This document shows, piece after piece, positions 8,220 through 15,616 of a DNA stretch of 64,000 nt. The stretch is from an uncultured Bacteroidota bacterium (GTDB taxonomy: Bacteria > Bacteroidota > Bacteroidia > Chitinophagales > Saprospiraceae). A model generated the notes under the pieces. The model saw only the letters and a list, made by a program, of their open reading frames with translations, ran no database searches and had not been told where the DNA came from. The position numbers were made by a program, and so were the translations under genes. Numbering within the stretch: position 1 is the stretch's first letter; each line of letters begins with the position of its first letter. Where the stretch lies: the NCBI GenBank assembly GCA_937870795.1, contig CALMWS010000387.1, forward strand, positions 20,370 to 84,369, given 5' to 3'.

Positions 8220-9530
8220 TTGGATCATTTTCTGCGATATATCGAGATTGAAAATTTAAACCCTGCAAAGGATCATATCCTCATAGGAGTATCAGGAGGA
8301 GTGGATTCAATGGTGCTCGCACATCTCTTTGTACAGGCCGGATTTAAAGTTGGCATGGCTCACGTAAATTATGGCATGCGTGGAGTAGAAAGTGACAGAG
8401 ATGAGCAATTGGTTTTCGAAATTGCCACTGTATGGGATCAAACTTTTCATGTTACCCAGTATGTTGATAATGGAACAACTGGCAACTTTCAAGAGAAGGC
8501 ACGGAAATTCAGGTATAATTGGTTTTTTTCCCTTATGAAAGAAAATGGTTATAATTTACTTGCACTGGCGCACCATGCCGATGATCAAATTGAGACATTT
8601 TTTATACAATTGCTTCGATCCGCAGGATTAAAGGGATTGGGAGCGATCAAAGCAAGAGATGGCTATAAAATCAGGCCTCTGCTTGAAGTTTTTAAATCTG
8701 ACATATATCGCTATGCAGCACAACATGGTGTGCCATTTAGGGAGGATCAATCCAATGTGGAAAATAAGTATAGAAGAAATTTGGTGCGCAATGAGATAAT
8801 TCCAGCTTTGGAAACGCAAATACCCGGCAGCAAACATCGGTTACTCAATTCTATTGAACATTTGCAAAGTGCAAATGTAATGCTGAACCACTTGCTTAAA
8901 AATCAGGTGCCATTGAAAGAGGAAGGTAATAGTTGTGTTATTGTTAAGGAGCAGGTGGCATCGATGCCTGAACCTATACAAACCTTGTTTTGGCTACTTC
9001 ATCCCTACCATTTCAATTACATACAGTGTAAAGATCTTTATTCATCTTCACCGGGGTCCAGAATTGTGAATAACAAATATATTGTAATCGCCGAAAAAAA
9101 CTATTTTAGACTATTCCCGGTTGGTTTTGAGATTGAGAAGTTTGAATTGGAAGTAGCTGACTTCGGGACTTATATTTTGCCGCATGGTCGCCTGACCATT
9201 CAGGCTCACCAGAGTCAAAAGAATGTAAGCCCCGAAACTTGTATGACATTGGGTTTTAAGGATAAAGTTTTCCCCCTAAAAATTAATAATACTTTTCAGG
9301 GCCGTAACATTTCTCCAAGTGGTATGCGAGGTAGAAAAAAAACCATCAAAAAACTTATGGCCGATTATGACCAGGATTTGTGGCAAAGAAACAGATGCTT
9401 TTTAATAGAACAAGAAGAAATGATCATTTGTGCCTTTCCTTTACGCCCGGCAGAAGGGTATAGCCAAGATCAGGAAGGAATAGAGGTAGACTTCATTTTT
9501 ACACCCCTGGAAGTTAATGATGCGCTTTGA
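8220..9530 (+). CDS. tilS: tRNA(Ile)-lysidine synthase
   Basis: TilS attaches lysine to C34 of the AUA-reading tRNA(Ile) using ATP, an essential cytoplasmic modification. The PP-loop SGGVDSMVL lies near residue 25, with HVNYGMRG and the ALAHHADDQIETF region after it, and a C-terminal tRNA-recognition domain from about residue 330. No ATG fits. TTG 8220 gives a start matching the family N terminus (LDHFLRYIEI) and lies downstream of the likely promoter, while TTG 8199 would overlap the -7 box. The last 17 bases overlap the convergent pyrC. Confidence 0.93.
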   Translation: MDHFLRYIEIENLNPAKDHILIGVSGGVDSMVLAHLFVQAGFKVGMAHVNYGMRGVESDRDEQLVFEIATVWDQTFHVTQYVDNGTTGNFQEKARKFRYNWFFSLMKENGYNLLALAHHADDQIETFFIQLLRSAGLKGLGAIKARDGYKIRPLLEVFKSDIYRYAAQHGVPFREDQSNVENKYRRNLVRNEIIPALETQIPGSKHRLLNSIEHLQSANVMLNHLLKNQVPLKEEGNSCVIVKEQVASMPEPIQTLFWLLHPYHFNYIQCKDLYSSSPGSRIVNNKYIVIAEKNYFRLFPVGFEIEKFELEVADFGTYILPHGRLTIQAHQSQKNVSPETCMTLGFKDKVFPLKINNTFQGRNISPSGMRGRKKTIKKLMADYDQDLWQRNRCFLIEQEEMIICAFPLRPAEGYSQDQEGIEVDFIFTPLEVNDAL

Positions 9531-10851
9531 ATTCGAGCCTCTTGCCCATGCCTGGTGCAGAAAACTGGCCATTGTCGTACACATGGTTTCCATTAATAAA
9601 AGTATGCACCACCTTGCCCTTCAACACGGTTTGCTCCAGAGGTGACCAGGCGCATTTGTATAAGATATTTTCTTTTTCAACCTTCCATTCAAGTTCAGGG
9701 TCAACAATGGCAATATCTGCGAAATAATTACCTTCAAGGAAGCCTCTATTTTGAATATTGAATGCGATGGCAGGGTTGTGGCACATTTTTTCTACCATCA
9801 TTTCTTTGGACATTCTGCCATCATGTACCCATTTCATCATCATTGGCAGGGCATGCTGAACCAGTGGCAGTCCAGAGGGAGACTGAGCATAAGGTTTTGA
9901 TTTTTCTTCCCAGGTATGCGGTGCATGATCAGTAGCAATTACATCCAATCTCCCATCGAGTAAGGCATCAAATAGGGCAGGAGCGTGTCTGTTTGATTTG
10001 ATGGCTGGATTACACTTAATCTGGTTACCTAAGGTTTCATAATCATCGGCTGTAAACCAAAGGTGGTGCACACAAACTTCAGAGGTGATCCTTTTTTCTT
10101 TTAATGGTAATAAATTATCAAACAAGGCAAGCTCTTCCATGGAAGAAATATGCAGAATGTGCAATCTGGTATTGTGTTTCCGTGCCAGATTTACTGCCAA
10201 GGAAGAAGATAATAAACAAGCTCTTTCATTTCTAATTACCGGGTGAAATGCTGCATGTAAAGCATCTCCATAAGCATCTGAATAAAACTGGTACCTCTTG
10301 TTTATCGTTTCTTCATCTTCGCAATGGGTAGCAATGAGGGTAGGGGCGTGGGAAAAAATTTTTTCCAATACAGACATACTATCAACCAGCATATTACCCG
10401 TGCTGCTGCCCATAAATATTTTGATCCCACACACCTGGGTATAGTCTAATGACATGAGTTCGTCATAGTTGTCATTGGTAGTACCCATGAAAAAGGAATA
10501 ATTACACCAGGAACGTGAGTCGGCAATGGCATATTTTTCTTCCAGTTTTTCTGCTGTTACAGCTGGTGGAGAGGTATTCGGCATTTCCATAAATGAGGTT
10601 ACACCTCCCGCAACAGCAGCCCTGGATTCAGAAAAAATGTCTGCCTTATGCGTTAGACCCGGCTCTCTGAAATGTACCTGGTCATCTATAATTCCGGGTA
10701 TGACCCAATGTCCTTCTGCATTTATTTCATTACCCGAATCATTGATGATGCCACCTATCTTTGTGATCCTTTGCCCCTCAATCATGATGTCACCATGAAT
10801 GGTTTCCCCCCTGTTAATGATCAATCCGTTTTTAATTATCGTCCTTTTCAT
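9514..10851 (-). CDS. pyrC: dihydroorotase
   Basis: Dihydroorotase cyclises carbamoyl aspartate to dihydroorotate in pyrimidine synthesis. This is a 445-residue class I (B. subtilis-type) enzyme. Landmarks are FREPGLTHKADI, the probable carboxylated lysine in CGIKIFMGSSTG, the metal histidines in THCEDEE and LHILH, and the catalytic aspartate in ATDHAPH. The first metal motif reads DDQVH (Q58-x-H60) instead of the usual HxH. I recall the same change from Porphyromonas dihydroorotase, so it is probably a lineage trait. It overlaps the upstream glycerophosphodiesterase by 20 bases, indicating one operon. Confidence 0.93.
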   Translation of the reverse strand: MKRTIIKNGLIINRGETIHGDIMIEGQRITKIGGIINDSGNEINAEGHWVIPGIIDDQVHFREPGLTHKADIFSESRAAVAGGVTSFMEMPNTSPPAVTAEKLEEKYAIADSRSWCNYSFFMGTTNDNYDELMSLDYTQVCGIKIFMGSSTGNMLVDSMSVLEKIFSHAPTLIATHCEDEETINKRYQFYSDAYGDALHAAFHPVIRNERACLLSSSLAVNLARKHNTRLHILHISSMEELALFDNLLPLKEKRITSEVCVHHLWFTADDYETLGNQIKCNPAIKSNRHAPALFDALLDGRLDVIATDHAPHTWEEKSKPYAQSPSGLPLVQHALPMMMKWVHDGRMSKEMMVEKMCHNPAIAFNIQNRGFLEGNYFADIAIVDPELEWKVEKENILYKCAWSPLEQTVLKGKVVHTFINGNHVYDNGQFSAPGMGKRLEFKAHH

Positions 10852-11791
10852 TTTTGATCTTGTTGACTATTCGTAATACTTTGTCTGGATAATCACTAAT
10901 AATGCCATCTACTCCCATGCGCAATAGGGTACTGATGGCCAACTCCTCATTCACGGTCCATGGTACCAATTTGATATTTTTTTGGTGTAACTCTGTTATC
11001 AATTGTTCAGAAACCAAGCTGTAGGCTGGGCTGTAGCTATAAGGTTTGTGGTTGAGTTTGCTCAAATTTTGTGAAGGGGTAAGTGTGTTCTCTACTAGTA
11101 GAATGGTCTTCATATCCGGATTTCGTCGGTGAACTTCATTGAGAATTTCCGGCTCAAATGATTGGATGGTCGTTTGGTTACTAATATTGGTATTATTTAT
11201 GATTTCAAGCACTAAAGTTACAAAGGTGGCATTGTCCGGTTGATATAAACCTACACCATTTTCTTCATATTTTATCTCAATATTGTAAGCAATAAAGTTG
11301 CCTTTTTGTTTCGCATGGAGTTCACATTTTTCAATGACTTCTTTCAAAGTAGGTTTGGTAGCGGCTATTTTTTTCTGTTCAAGAAAACGGGGATGAGGTT
11401 TTAGTCCTACGTCGTACTTACAAATATCTTCATAATTCATTTGATAGAGGTTCAATTTTCGGCCATCTTCTTCATTGGCAATGTAGTTTCCATCCGGTTT
11501 GGTGGTGATTTCAGGATTAAAATAGGCTTCGTGGGATATAATTACCTGACTGTCTTTACTTATGACTACATCCATTTCCAGCGTGTTTACGCCCAGGTCG
11601 ATGGCATGAATAAAACCAATAAGGGTGTTTTCAGGGTACAAGCCTCTGCATCCTCTATGTCCCTGGATATCTGGATTCTTAAGCAAGTTAGCAGGATTTA
11701 CGACTGCTTTACAGCATGTGAAAGCAACTGAAAATAAGATGATGTAAATATTAAAAGTATAAACCTCCCGCAATAACGAGTGCTGTATCAT
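10832..11791 (-). CDS. glycerophosphodiester phosphodiesterase lipoprotein
   Basis: This enzyme hydrolyses glycerophosphodiesters to glycerol 3-phosphate and an alcohol in the envelope. The GDPD TIM-barrel signature GHRGCRGLYPENT is followed by the metal-binding LEMDVV and SHEAYFNPE, and the barrel closes with VPWTVNEE and GVDGIISDYPD. The frame is open back to 11965, but that stretch is antisense-type overlap with the preceding gene. ATG 11791 (or TTG 11773) gives a short signal ending in AFTCC, which suggests a lipoprotein. This start overlaps the end of the upstream gene by 41 bases, implying translational coupling. The gene leads into pyrC. Confidence 0.88.
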   Translation of the reverse strand: MIQHSLLREVYTFNIYIILFSVAFTCCKAVVNPANLLKNPDIQGHRGCRGLYPENTLIGFIHAIDLGVNTLEMDVVISKDSQVIISHEAYFNPEITTKPDGNYIANEEDGRKLNLYQMNYEDICKYDVGLKPHPRFLEQKKIAATKPTLKEVIEKCELHAKQKGNFIAYNIEIKYEENGVGLYQPDNATFVTLVLEIINNTNISNQTTIQSFEPEILNEVHRRNPDMKTILLVENTLTPSQNLSKLNHKPYSYSPAYSLVSEQLITELHQKNIKLVPWTVNEELAISTLLRMGVDGIISDYPDKVLRIVNKIKNEKDDN

Positions 11792-12170
11792 TGTCGAGAA
11801 TTGCTTTGGGTTCAATATAAATATCAACACCATCGGTAGGAACCACAATAAAAAAACCTGCCTGCAGGCCAGTGCCCAAACTGCCCGCTGTTTGCCTGAT
11901 GGTAGCTCCAGCAAAGGGAGCAACCGTAACACTGGAAAGATCAACAATTTTGAATTGAGCATCAAGATCTATCGCAAAATTGCTGTCCTTTTTAAAGTAA
12001 TAACCAAAGGCAGCTGAAAAAGAAACTGTATTGCTGTGCTGATAAGCCCCTCTGATTTGGGCGCCAAATGCCGTTTGTTCAGGAACTATGGTGGTTCCAA
12101 CGCCCAACTTTACCTGAGCAGTGGAAAAATAGGCGTTAATACAAAAGAACAAAATTAGCAGGGCTCTCAT
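11751..12170 (-). CDS. small outer-membrane-type protein of unknown function
   Basis: The protein has 139 residues with a signal peptide ending in FSTAQ. Alternating hydrophobic strands (VKLGVGTTIVP, VSFSAAFGYYF, TGLQAGFFIVV) and a C-terminal aromatic residue (GGLYF) suggest a small beta-barrel or surface beta protein. I do not recognise the family. It is the first gene of a probable unit with the glycerophosphodiesterase and pyrC, and its promoter diverges from that of the MazG-like gene. Confidence 0.72.
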   Translation of the reverse strand: MRALLILFFCINAYFSTAQVKLGVGTTIVPEQTAFGAQIRGAYQHSNTVSFSAAFGYYFKKDSNFAIDLDAQFKIVDLSSVTVAPFAGATIRQTAGSLGTGLQAGFFIVVPTDGVDIYIEPKAILDNDTALVIAGGLYF

Positions 12171-12217
12171 TCTGGTAAGTTTATTTCAAGTAAACATACA
12201 AAATTGTGTCTATAGTG

Positions 12218-12225
12218 CAAAATTA
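12218..12225 (-). promoter_or_regulatory. -7 element for the 12170 gene
   Basis: TAATTTTG on the - strand fits TAnnTTTG and leaves a leader of about 40 bases. It overlaps the spacer region of the divergent promoter for the MazG-like gene. Confidence 0.45.
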
Positions 12226-12226
12226 A

Positions 12227-12257
12227 TTTGCCCTGGTAATTGGTGATGTTATATTTG
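12227..12257 (+). promoter_or_regulatory. promoter of the MazG-like gene
   Basis: TTTG (12227-12230), a 19-base spacer and TATATTTG (12250-12257) form a textbook Bacteroidota sigma-ABfr promoter. The predicted start near 12263 supports ATG 12273 over the upstream in-frame start at 12240. Confidence 0.75.
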
Positions 12258-12272
12258 CGAAAATTTAATATT

Positions 12273-12764
12273 ATGGATAAACATACGTTTGAAGAACCTT
12301 CGGCTTTAACTTCCGTTGCCAGATTTCACGATGTGTTCAATCTCCCGGTTTTATCAGCCCCGGCCATTCCATCAGAAGACAGGTGTAAGCTGAGGTATGC
12401 TTTGTTGGCAGAAGAACTGCAGGAACTAAAAGATGCCATGGATGCTGGCGACATCGTAGAAGCAGCAGATGCACTTGCCGATTTGCAGTATGTATTGTCG
12501 GGAGCCATTCTGGAGTTGGGCTTGGGCTCAATTTTTAAACAATTGTTCGACGAGGTGCAGCGGTCAAATATGAGTAAAACATGTAAGACCATGGAAGAAG
12601 CTCTGGCAACACAACACCATTACATGAACACCAAAGACATTGAAAGTTACATAGTTGAAAGAGATGGTGAATTTTTGGTTTACAGAAAAGAAGATGGTAA
12701 GGTTCTCAAATCGGTAGCCTATTCACCTGCTGACCTGGCTTCCATAGTCAAGGACAACTTATGA
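12273..12764 (+). CDS. MazG-like nucleotide pyrophosphohydrolase
   Basis: This 163-residue cytoplasmic enzyme belongs to the all-alpha NTP pyrophosphohydrolase (MazG/PRA-PH) superfamily and probably hydrolyses a nucleoside triphosphate to its monophosphate. The metal-binding helices are visible: EELQEL near residues 45-50 and EAADALADLQYV about 15 residues later. The C-terminal third (FDEVQRSNMSKTCKT, VYRKEDGKVLKS, YSPADL) is characteristic of the Bacteroidota subgroup. The substrate is unknown. Start chosen by the promoter just upstream. Confidence 0.87.
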   Translation: MDKHTFEEPSALTSVARFHDVFNLPVLSAPAIPSEDRCKLRYALLAEELQELKDAMDAGDIVEAADALADLQYVLSGAILELGLGSIFKQLFDEVQRSNMSKTCKTMEEALATQHHYMNTKDIESYIVERDGEFLVYRKEDGKVLKSVAYSPADLASIVKDNL

Positions 12765-12775
12765 TGCCTTTTTTT

Positions 12776-13258
12776 TTAATCTAAAAAATCCTTGAAGACA
12801 TCACCACCTTCGAAATTTAGATTCAACTTACTCAGTTCGTCGAAATAAAGCTTACCGGTGAAAATCAGATAAATTTGTTTGCCTTCTGTTGTTACCTCAG
12901 CAAATACTTTTTTTAATGTTTCACCGGTAGAAATGGCTTGTACGTTGATTTTACCTCTTTTGTCCTTCACATTCATCAAAGCTTCGTATTTGTCCTTTTG
13001 AAGTGCTGCTCTCAGCTTTGCTTTGTCTTCGGCAGAAATATTCTCCTTGGTATCAAAAACAAGTACTTCACAGGATTCTATCTTGGTTTTGAGGTCTCCA
13101 CATTCATTTTTAATCAACTTCGATAGATCACCTGTAAAATTGAGGCTAATGACCCCATCATCATTTTTGTATTTTCTTAATACGGTCTCAATCGAATTTT
13201 GACTAAAACCGACACATACAAAAAGAAACAGCATTGCGAAAATGAATTGTGATTTCAT
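12776..13258 (-). CDS. DUF4252-type secreted protein (third of the set)
   Basis: The protein has 160 residues. A signal peptide ends in VGFSQ, followed by a compact alpha/beta domain of the DUF4252 type (GVISLNFTGDLSKL, VLVFDTKENI, YEALMNVKDKRGKINVQ, LIFTGKLYFDELSKLN). The function of DUF4252 is unknown, though the family typically sits beside ECF sigma factors in Bacteroidota, as here. Its ATG overlaps the preceding gene's stop by 4 bases. It ends the sigma-factor operon. Confidence 0.85.
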   Translation of the reverse strand: MKSQFIFAMLFLFVCVGFSQNSIETVLRKYKNDDGVISLNFTGDLSKLIKNECGDLKTKIESCEVLVFDTKENISAEDKAKLRAALQKDKYEALMNVKDKRGKINVQAISTGETLKKVFAEVTTEGKQIYLIFTGKLYFDELSKLNLNFEGGDVFKDFLD

Positions 13259-13770
13259 GGTTGTTTTTTATTTTTTTGAAATGAAAAGTTTTTTTGCTCC
13301 AATTCTGCCAGACTTAAATCGGTTTTGATTTGTACAATTATTGACTCCTCATCACCCATGATCAGGAATAAAAAGTTCTTTATCATGTCCTTCTTTTCCT
13401 CCACTAAAAGTTGAACCTTGTTTTTGCCCTCCGAGAATGAAGCATAGAGCTGCCAATTTTCTTTTTGTGCATTGGAGGAAAATTGACGAAGAATATCTTT
13501 CTGCTTTGGCGTGCTTCTTTCACTGATCATAAATCTCAAGCCCTTAATTTTATCCTGCAAAGCCATCCAATTTTCTTTGTCCTCTGATAAGGTATGTTGG
13601 GTCACAAGATTAATGCCTTTTCTTACCAACCAACCCGGGGCAGTCAAAGCAAAGCTGTACCCTTCTTTCTTAGCATCACAGAACAATTTTTTAACTGACC
13701 GTTGGGCGAAGGCATAGTTGTTTAAACCCAGTGCTGCTGCCAGCACCAGTAGGGTAATTATTTTTTGCAT
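13255..13770 (-). CDS. DUF4252-like secreted protein (second of the set)
   Basis: The protein has 171 residues with a signal peptide ending in YAFAQ. It is more diverged than its neighbours but keeps the same layout: a helix with basic residues (SVKKLFCDAKKEGYSF), a middle KIKGLRFMISE strand, a QLYASFSEGKNKVQLLVEEK hairpin and a C-terminal IVQIKTDLSLAELE. I place it in the DUF4252 group by this pattern and by position, with moderate certainty. The stop overlaps the next start (ATGA). Confidence 0.8.
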   Translation of the reverse strand: MQKIITLLVLAAALGLNNYAFAQRSVKKLFCDAKKEGYSFALTAPGWLVRKGINLVTQHTLSEDKENWMALQDKIKGLRFMISERSTPKQKDILRQFSSNAQKENWQLYASFSEGKNKVQLLVEEKKDMIKNFLFLIMGDEESIIVQIKTDLSLAELEQKNFSFQKNKKQP

Positions 13771-13816
13771 GATGTAGTATGGTTAAGAGCGAAATTCGAT
13801 TAAGCTGTCAGAGAAA

Positions 13817-14329
13817 TTACTTTTTGTCTTTTAATTTATCCAAATGCTCTGAACCCTGGATGTCGAGTTTATTGGCTAACTTAGAAATTTTATTCAAATC
13901 AAGTTTGCCCACAAAACTCATGAGCACAAAGTCGTCAGCACCTCCTACGAGTAGCAGCAGTTCGTCAACTACATCCCCATTGCCTTTGGTTAGAAATTTT
14001 ACGTTGTCTCCTTTGTCTTTAACGGTCATCAGGACTTCATATTCGCCTAAAGGTATTTTTTTTGATGCCTCCGCATAATACTTTAGGGGATCTTTATTGG
14101 TGGAAAGTATTTTCAATCCTTTGATGTCTTTAACCAATTCTTTGATGTCGCTATTCTTGCTGTCGTTGGTAACTTTTGCTACCATTTCAAACATCTTTGG
14201 ACTCACATAAACAACGGTAAAATTTTCATTGTTTTCATAGGCGCTAAAGAATCTATCTATGGCATTGGTCTGGGCGGAACATGGTAAAATTGCGATCAGT
14301 AAAGCAAATACAGTGGTAATTGATCTCAT
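13817..14329 (-). CDS. DUF4252-type secreted protein (first of the set)
   Basis: The protein has 170 residues with a signal peptide ending in PCSAQ. It is the most typical DUF4252 member here: NFTVVYVSPKMFEMVA, the DIKGLKILSTNKD strand, YEVLMTVKDKGDNVKFL, and SFVGKLDLNKISKLAN near the end. No catalytic residues are apparent, so a binding or sensing role in the periplasm is more likely than an enzymatic one. It starts 27 bases after the anti-sigma gene. Confidence 0.86.
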   Translation of the reverse strand: MRSITTVFALLIAILPCSAQTNAIDRFFSAYENNENFTVVYVSPKMFEMVAKVTNDSKNSDIKELVKDIKGLKILSTNKDPLKYYAEASKKIPLGEYEVLMTVKDKGDNVKFLTKGNGDVVDELLLLVGGADDFVLMSFVGKLDLNKISKLANKLDIQGSEHLDKLKDKK

Positions 14330-14356
14330 TTATTAATTTGTCTTTTTATTATTAAG

Positions 14357-15007
14357 TTAATTTCCTGCTCCTTTTGCATTGTTGATAGTTTTCATCCCTT
14401 CCAGCAATTGAGCTTCTCCTTTTTTATATTTTCTTGACACCATGGCAAGGGCCTTTAGTGTATATTCCAGTGCTTCTTCAGGGTTGTCTGGTTCTATGTA
14501 CCTTGCTTTGGCAATTGGTGGCATTTCAGTTTGAGTGCTTTGTTGCAAGACAAAATAACCACCTACACCAAAGAACACTGCAGCAGCAGCAACTTTAAAC
14601 CAATTCAGATGGATGATACTAACTTTTTTGCTATCAGTCTTCTGTATCTTCAGTGGTTTTGAATAGGCTACATTGCCCATCATGTTCAATGACCTGAAGA
14701 TGGCACTGTTAGCCTGCAGCCCAGGAGCAACATTTTCTTGTCCAAAATAAGACTTCAGAATGGCTTCTTCTTCAAGGTTGGTTTCCGCAGCAAAATACTT
14801 TTCAACCAATCTGGAAACTATTGATTCTGTGAAGTCTGGAACGCATGATTGATCCTCTTCCATAACCACAAAGAACGGTTTCGCGTAGGCTAAAACAGGA
14901 TCAATATTAGGCTGCTGGAAGTAGATTTTTAAATGTTGTTCTTCTTGCTCCGTAGTTTCAGCATTCCAAAATTTCTCTAATAATATTTCTATATATTGGG
15001 TATCCAT
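14357..15007 (-). CDS. putative anti-sigma factor with an internal duplication
   Basis: This 216-residue protein has one membrane helix near residues 134-153 (FKVAAAAVFFGVGGYFVLQQ). The cytoplasmic part holds two copies of one unit: residues 9-46 (LLEKFWNAETTEQEEQHLK...) and 67-104 (LVEKYFAAETNLEEEAILK...). This acidic WxAETTxEEE pattern occurs in Bacteroidota anti-sigma factors. The periplasmic tail of about 60 residues (EEALEYTLKALAMV) could sense a signal. It begins 8 bases after the ECF sigma gene, the classic arrangement for a cognate inhibitor. The assignment rests on context and topology, not on a zinc anti-sigma motif, which is absent. Confidence 0.8.
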   Translation of the reverse strand: MDTQYIEILLEKFWNAETTEQEEQHLKIYFQQPNIDPVLAYAKPFFVVMEEDQSCVPDFTESIVSRLVEKYFAAETNLEEEAILKSYFGQENVAPGLQANSAIFRSLNMMGNVAYSKPLKIQKTDSKKVSIIHLNWFKVAAAAVFFGVGGYFVLQQSTQTEMPPIAKARYIEPDNPEEALEYTLKALAMVSRKYKKGEAQLLEGMKTINNAKGAGN

Positions 15008-15015
15008 GATTCTTT

Positions 15016-15519
15016 TTAATATTTAAAGTTCTTTAATTTTTCTTTTAGTCTTTGTCGGGCTCTAAACAAATTGACTTTTACCTGATCTTCAGATAAACCT
15101 GTCAATTCAGCGATTTCTTTGTATGTATATCCTTCAACATCCCTCAGATGTATGATTTCTTTTTGATTTTCCGGTAGTGAATTGAGAACGTCCATTACGA
15201 TTTTTAGATTTTCCCGATCCTCAGTTATAATGTCTGGGGTTGCTCCATGATCAGCAATGAAATGATAATCTGAAACATCCTGTGAACTTTGTTTCCTCGA
15301 TCTGATTTTGTCAATGCACAAATTCCGTGTCACAGTCATACACCAGGCTTCCTTATTTTCAATTTGGTCAAATTGTTCTTTACGTTGCCATATTCTGACC
15401 AACAATTCCTGAATTACATCTTCAGCATCCAGTTCATTTTTCAACATGTTCAATGCATACCGAAAGAGTTTATTTTTAAACACTTCTATTTGCTTGAACA
15501 AATTAGTTTCGTTTTGCAT
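15016..15519 (-). CDS. ECF-family RNA polymerase sigma factor
   Basis: This 167-residue sigma-70 factor has only regions 2 and 4. Region 2 includes AEDVIQELLVRIWQRK and WCMTVTRNLCIDKIRSRK. Region 4 includes LPENQKEIIHLRDVEGYTYKEIAELTGLSEDQVKVNLFRARQRLK (given here in segments: LPENQKEIIHLRD, YTYKEIAELTGLS, VKVNLFRARQRL). It heads an operon with a membrane anti-sigma factor and three DUF4252-type proteins, so it probably responds to an envelope signal. The promoter directly upstream resembles ECF rather than housekeeping promoters. Confidence 0.94.
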   Translation of the reverse strand: MQNETNLFKQIEVFKNKLFRYALNMLKNELDAEDVIQELLVRIWQRKEQFDQIENKEAWCMTVTRNLCIDKIRSRKQSSQDVSDYHFIADHGATPDIITEDRENLKIVMDVLNSLPENQKEIIHLRDVEGYTYKEIAELTGLSEDQVKVNLFRARQRLKEKLKNFKY

Positions 15520-15530
15520 ATTTGAAGTAT

Positions 15531-15556
15531 GACGTTGTTGATTTTAAAATGTTACC
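15531..15556 (-). promoter_or_regulatory. candidate ECF-dependent, autoregulatory promoter
   Basis: On the - strand GGTAAC (15556-15551) and CGTC (15534-15531) are separated by 16 bases. This matches the general AAC-N16-CGTC layout of ECF promoters, not TAnnTTTG, and ends 12 bases before ATG 15519. Autoregulation is inferred from position. Confidence 0.5.
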
Positions 15557-15616
15557 AAAATGTGAAAAAAAATATATATTATTACGTATGTTATTGATAA
15601 TCAATTATTAATATAA

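Noticed and set aside
11792-11965. Longer N terminus for the glycerophosphodiesterase
   Set aside because: The extra 58 residues overlap the upstream gene in another frame and would bury the lipoprotein signal, so ATG 11791 was chosen.
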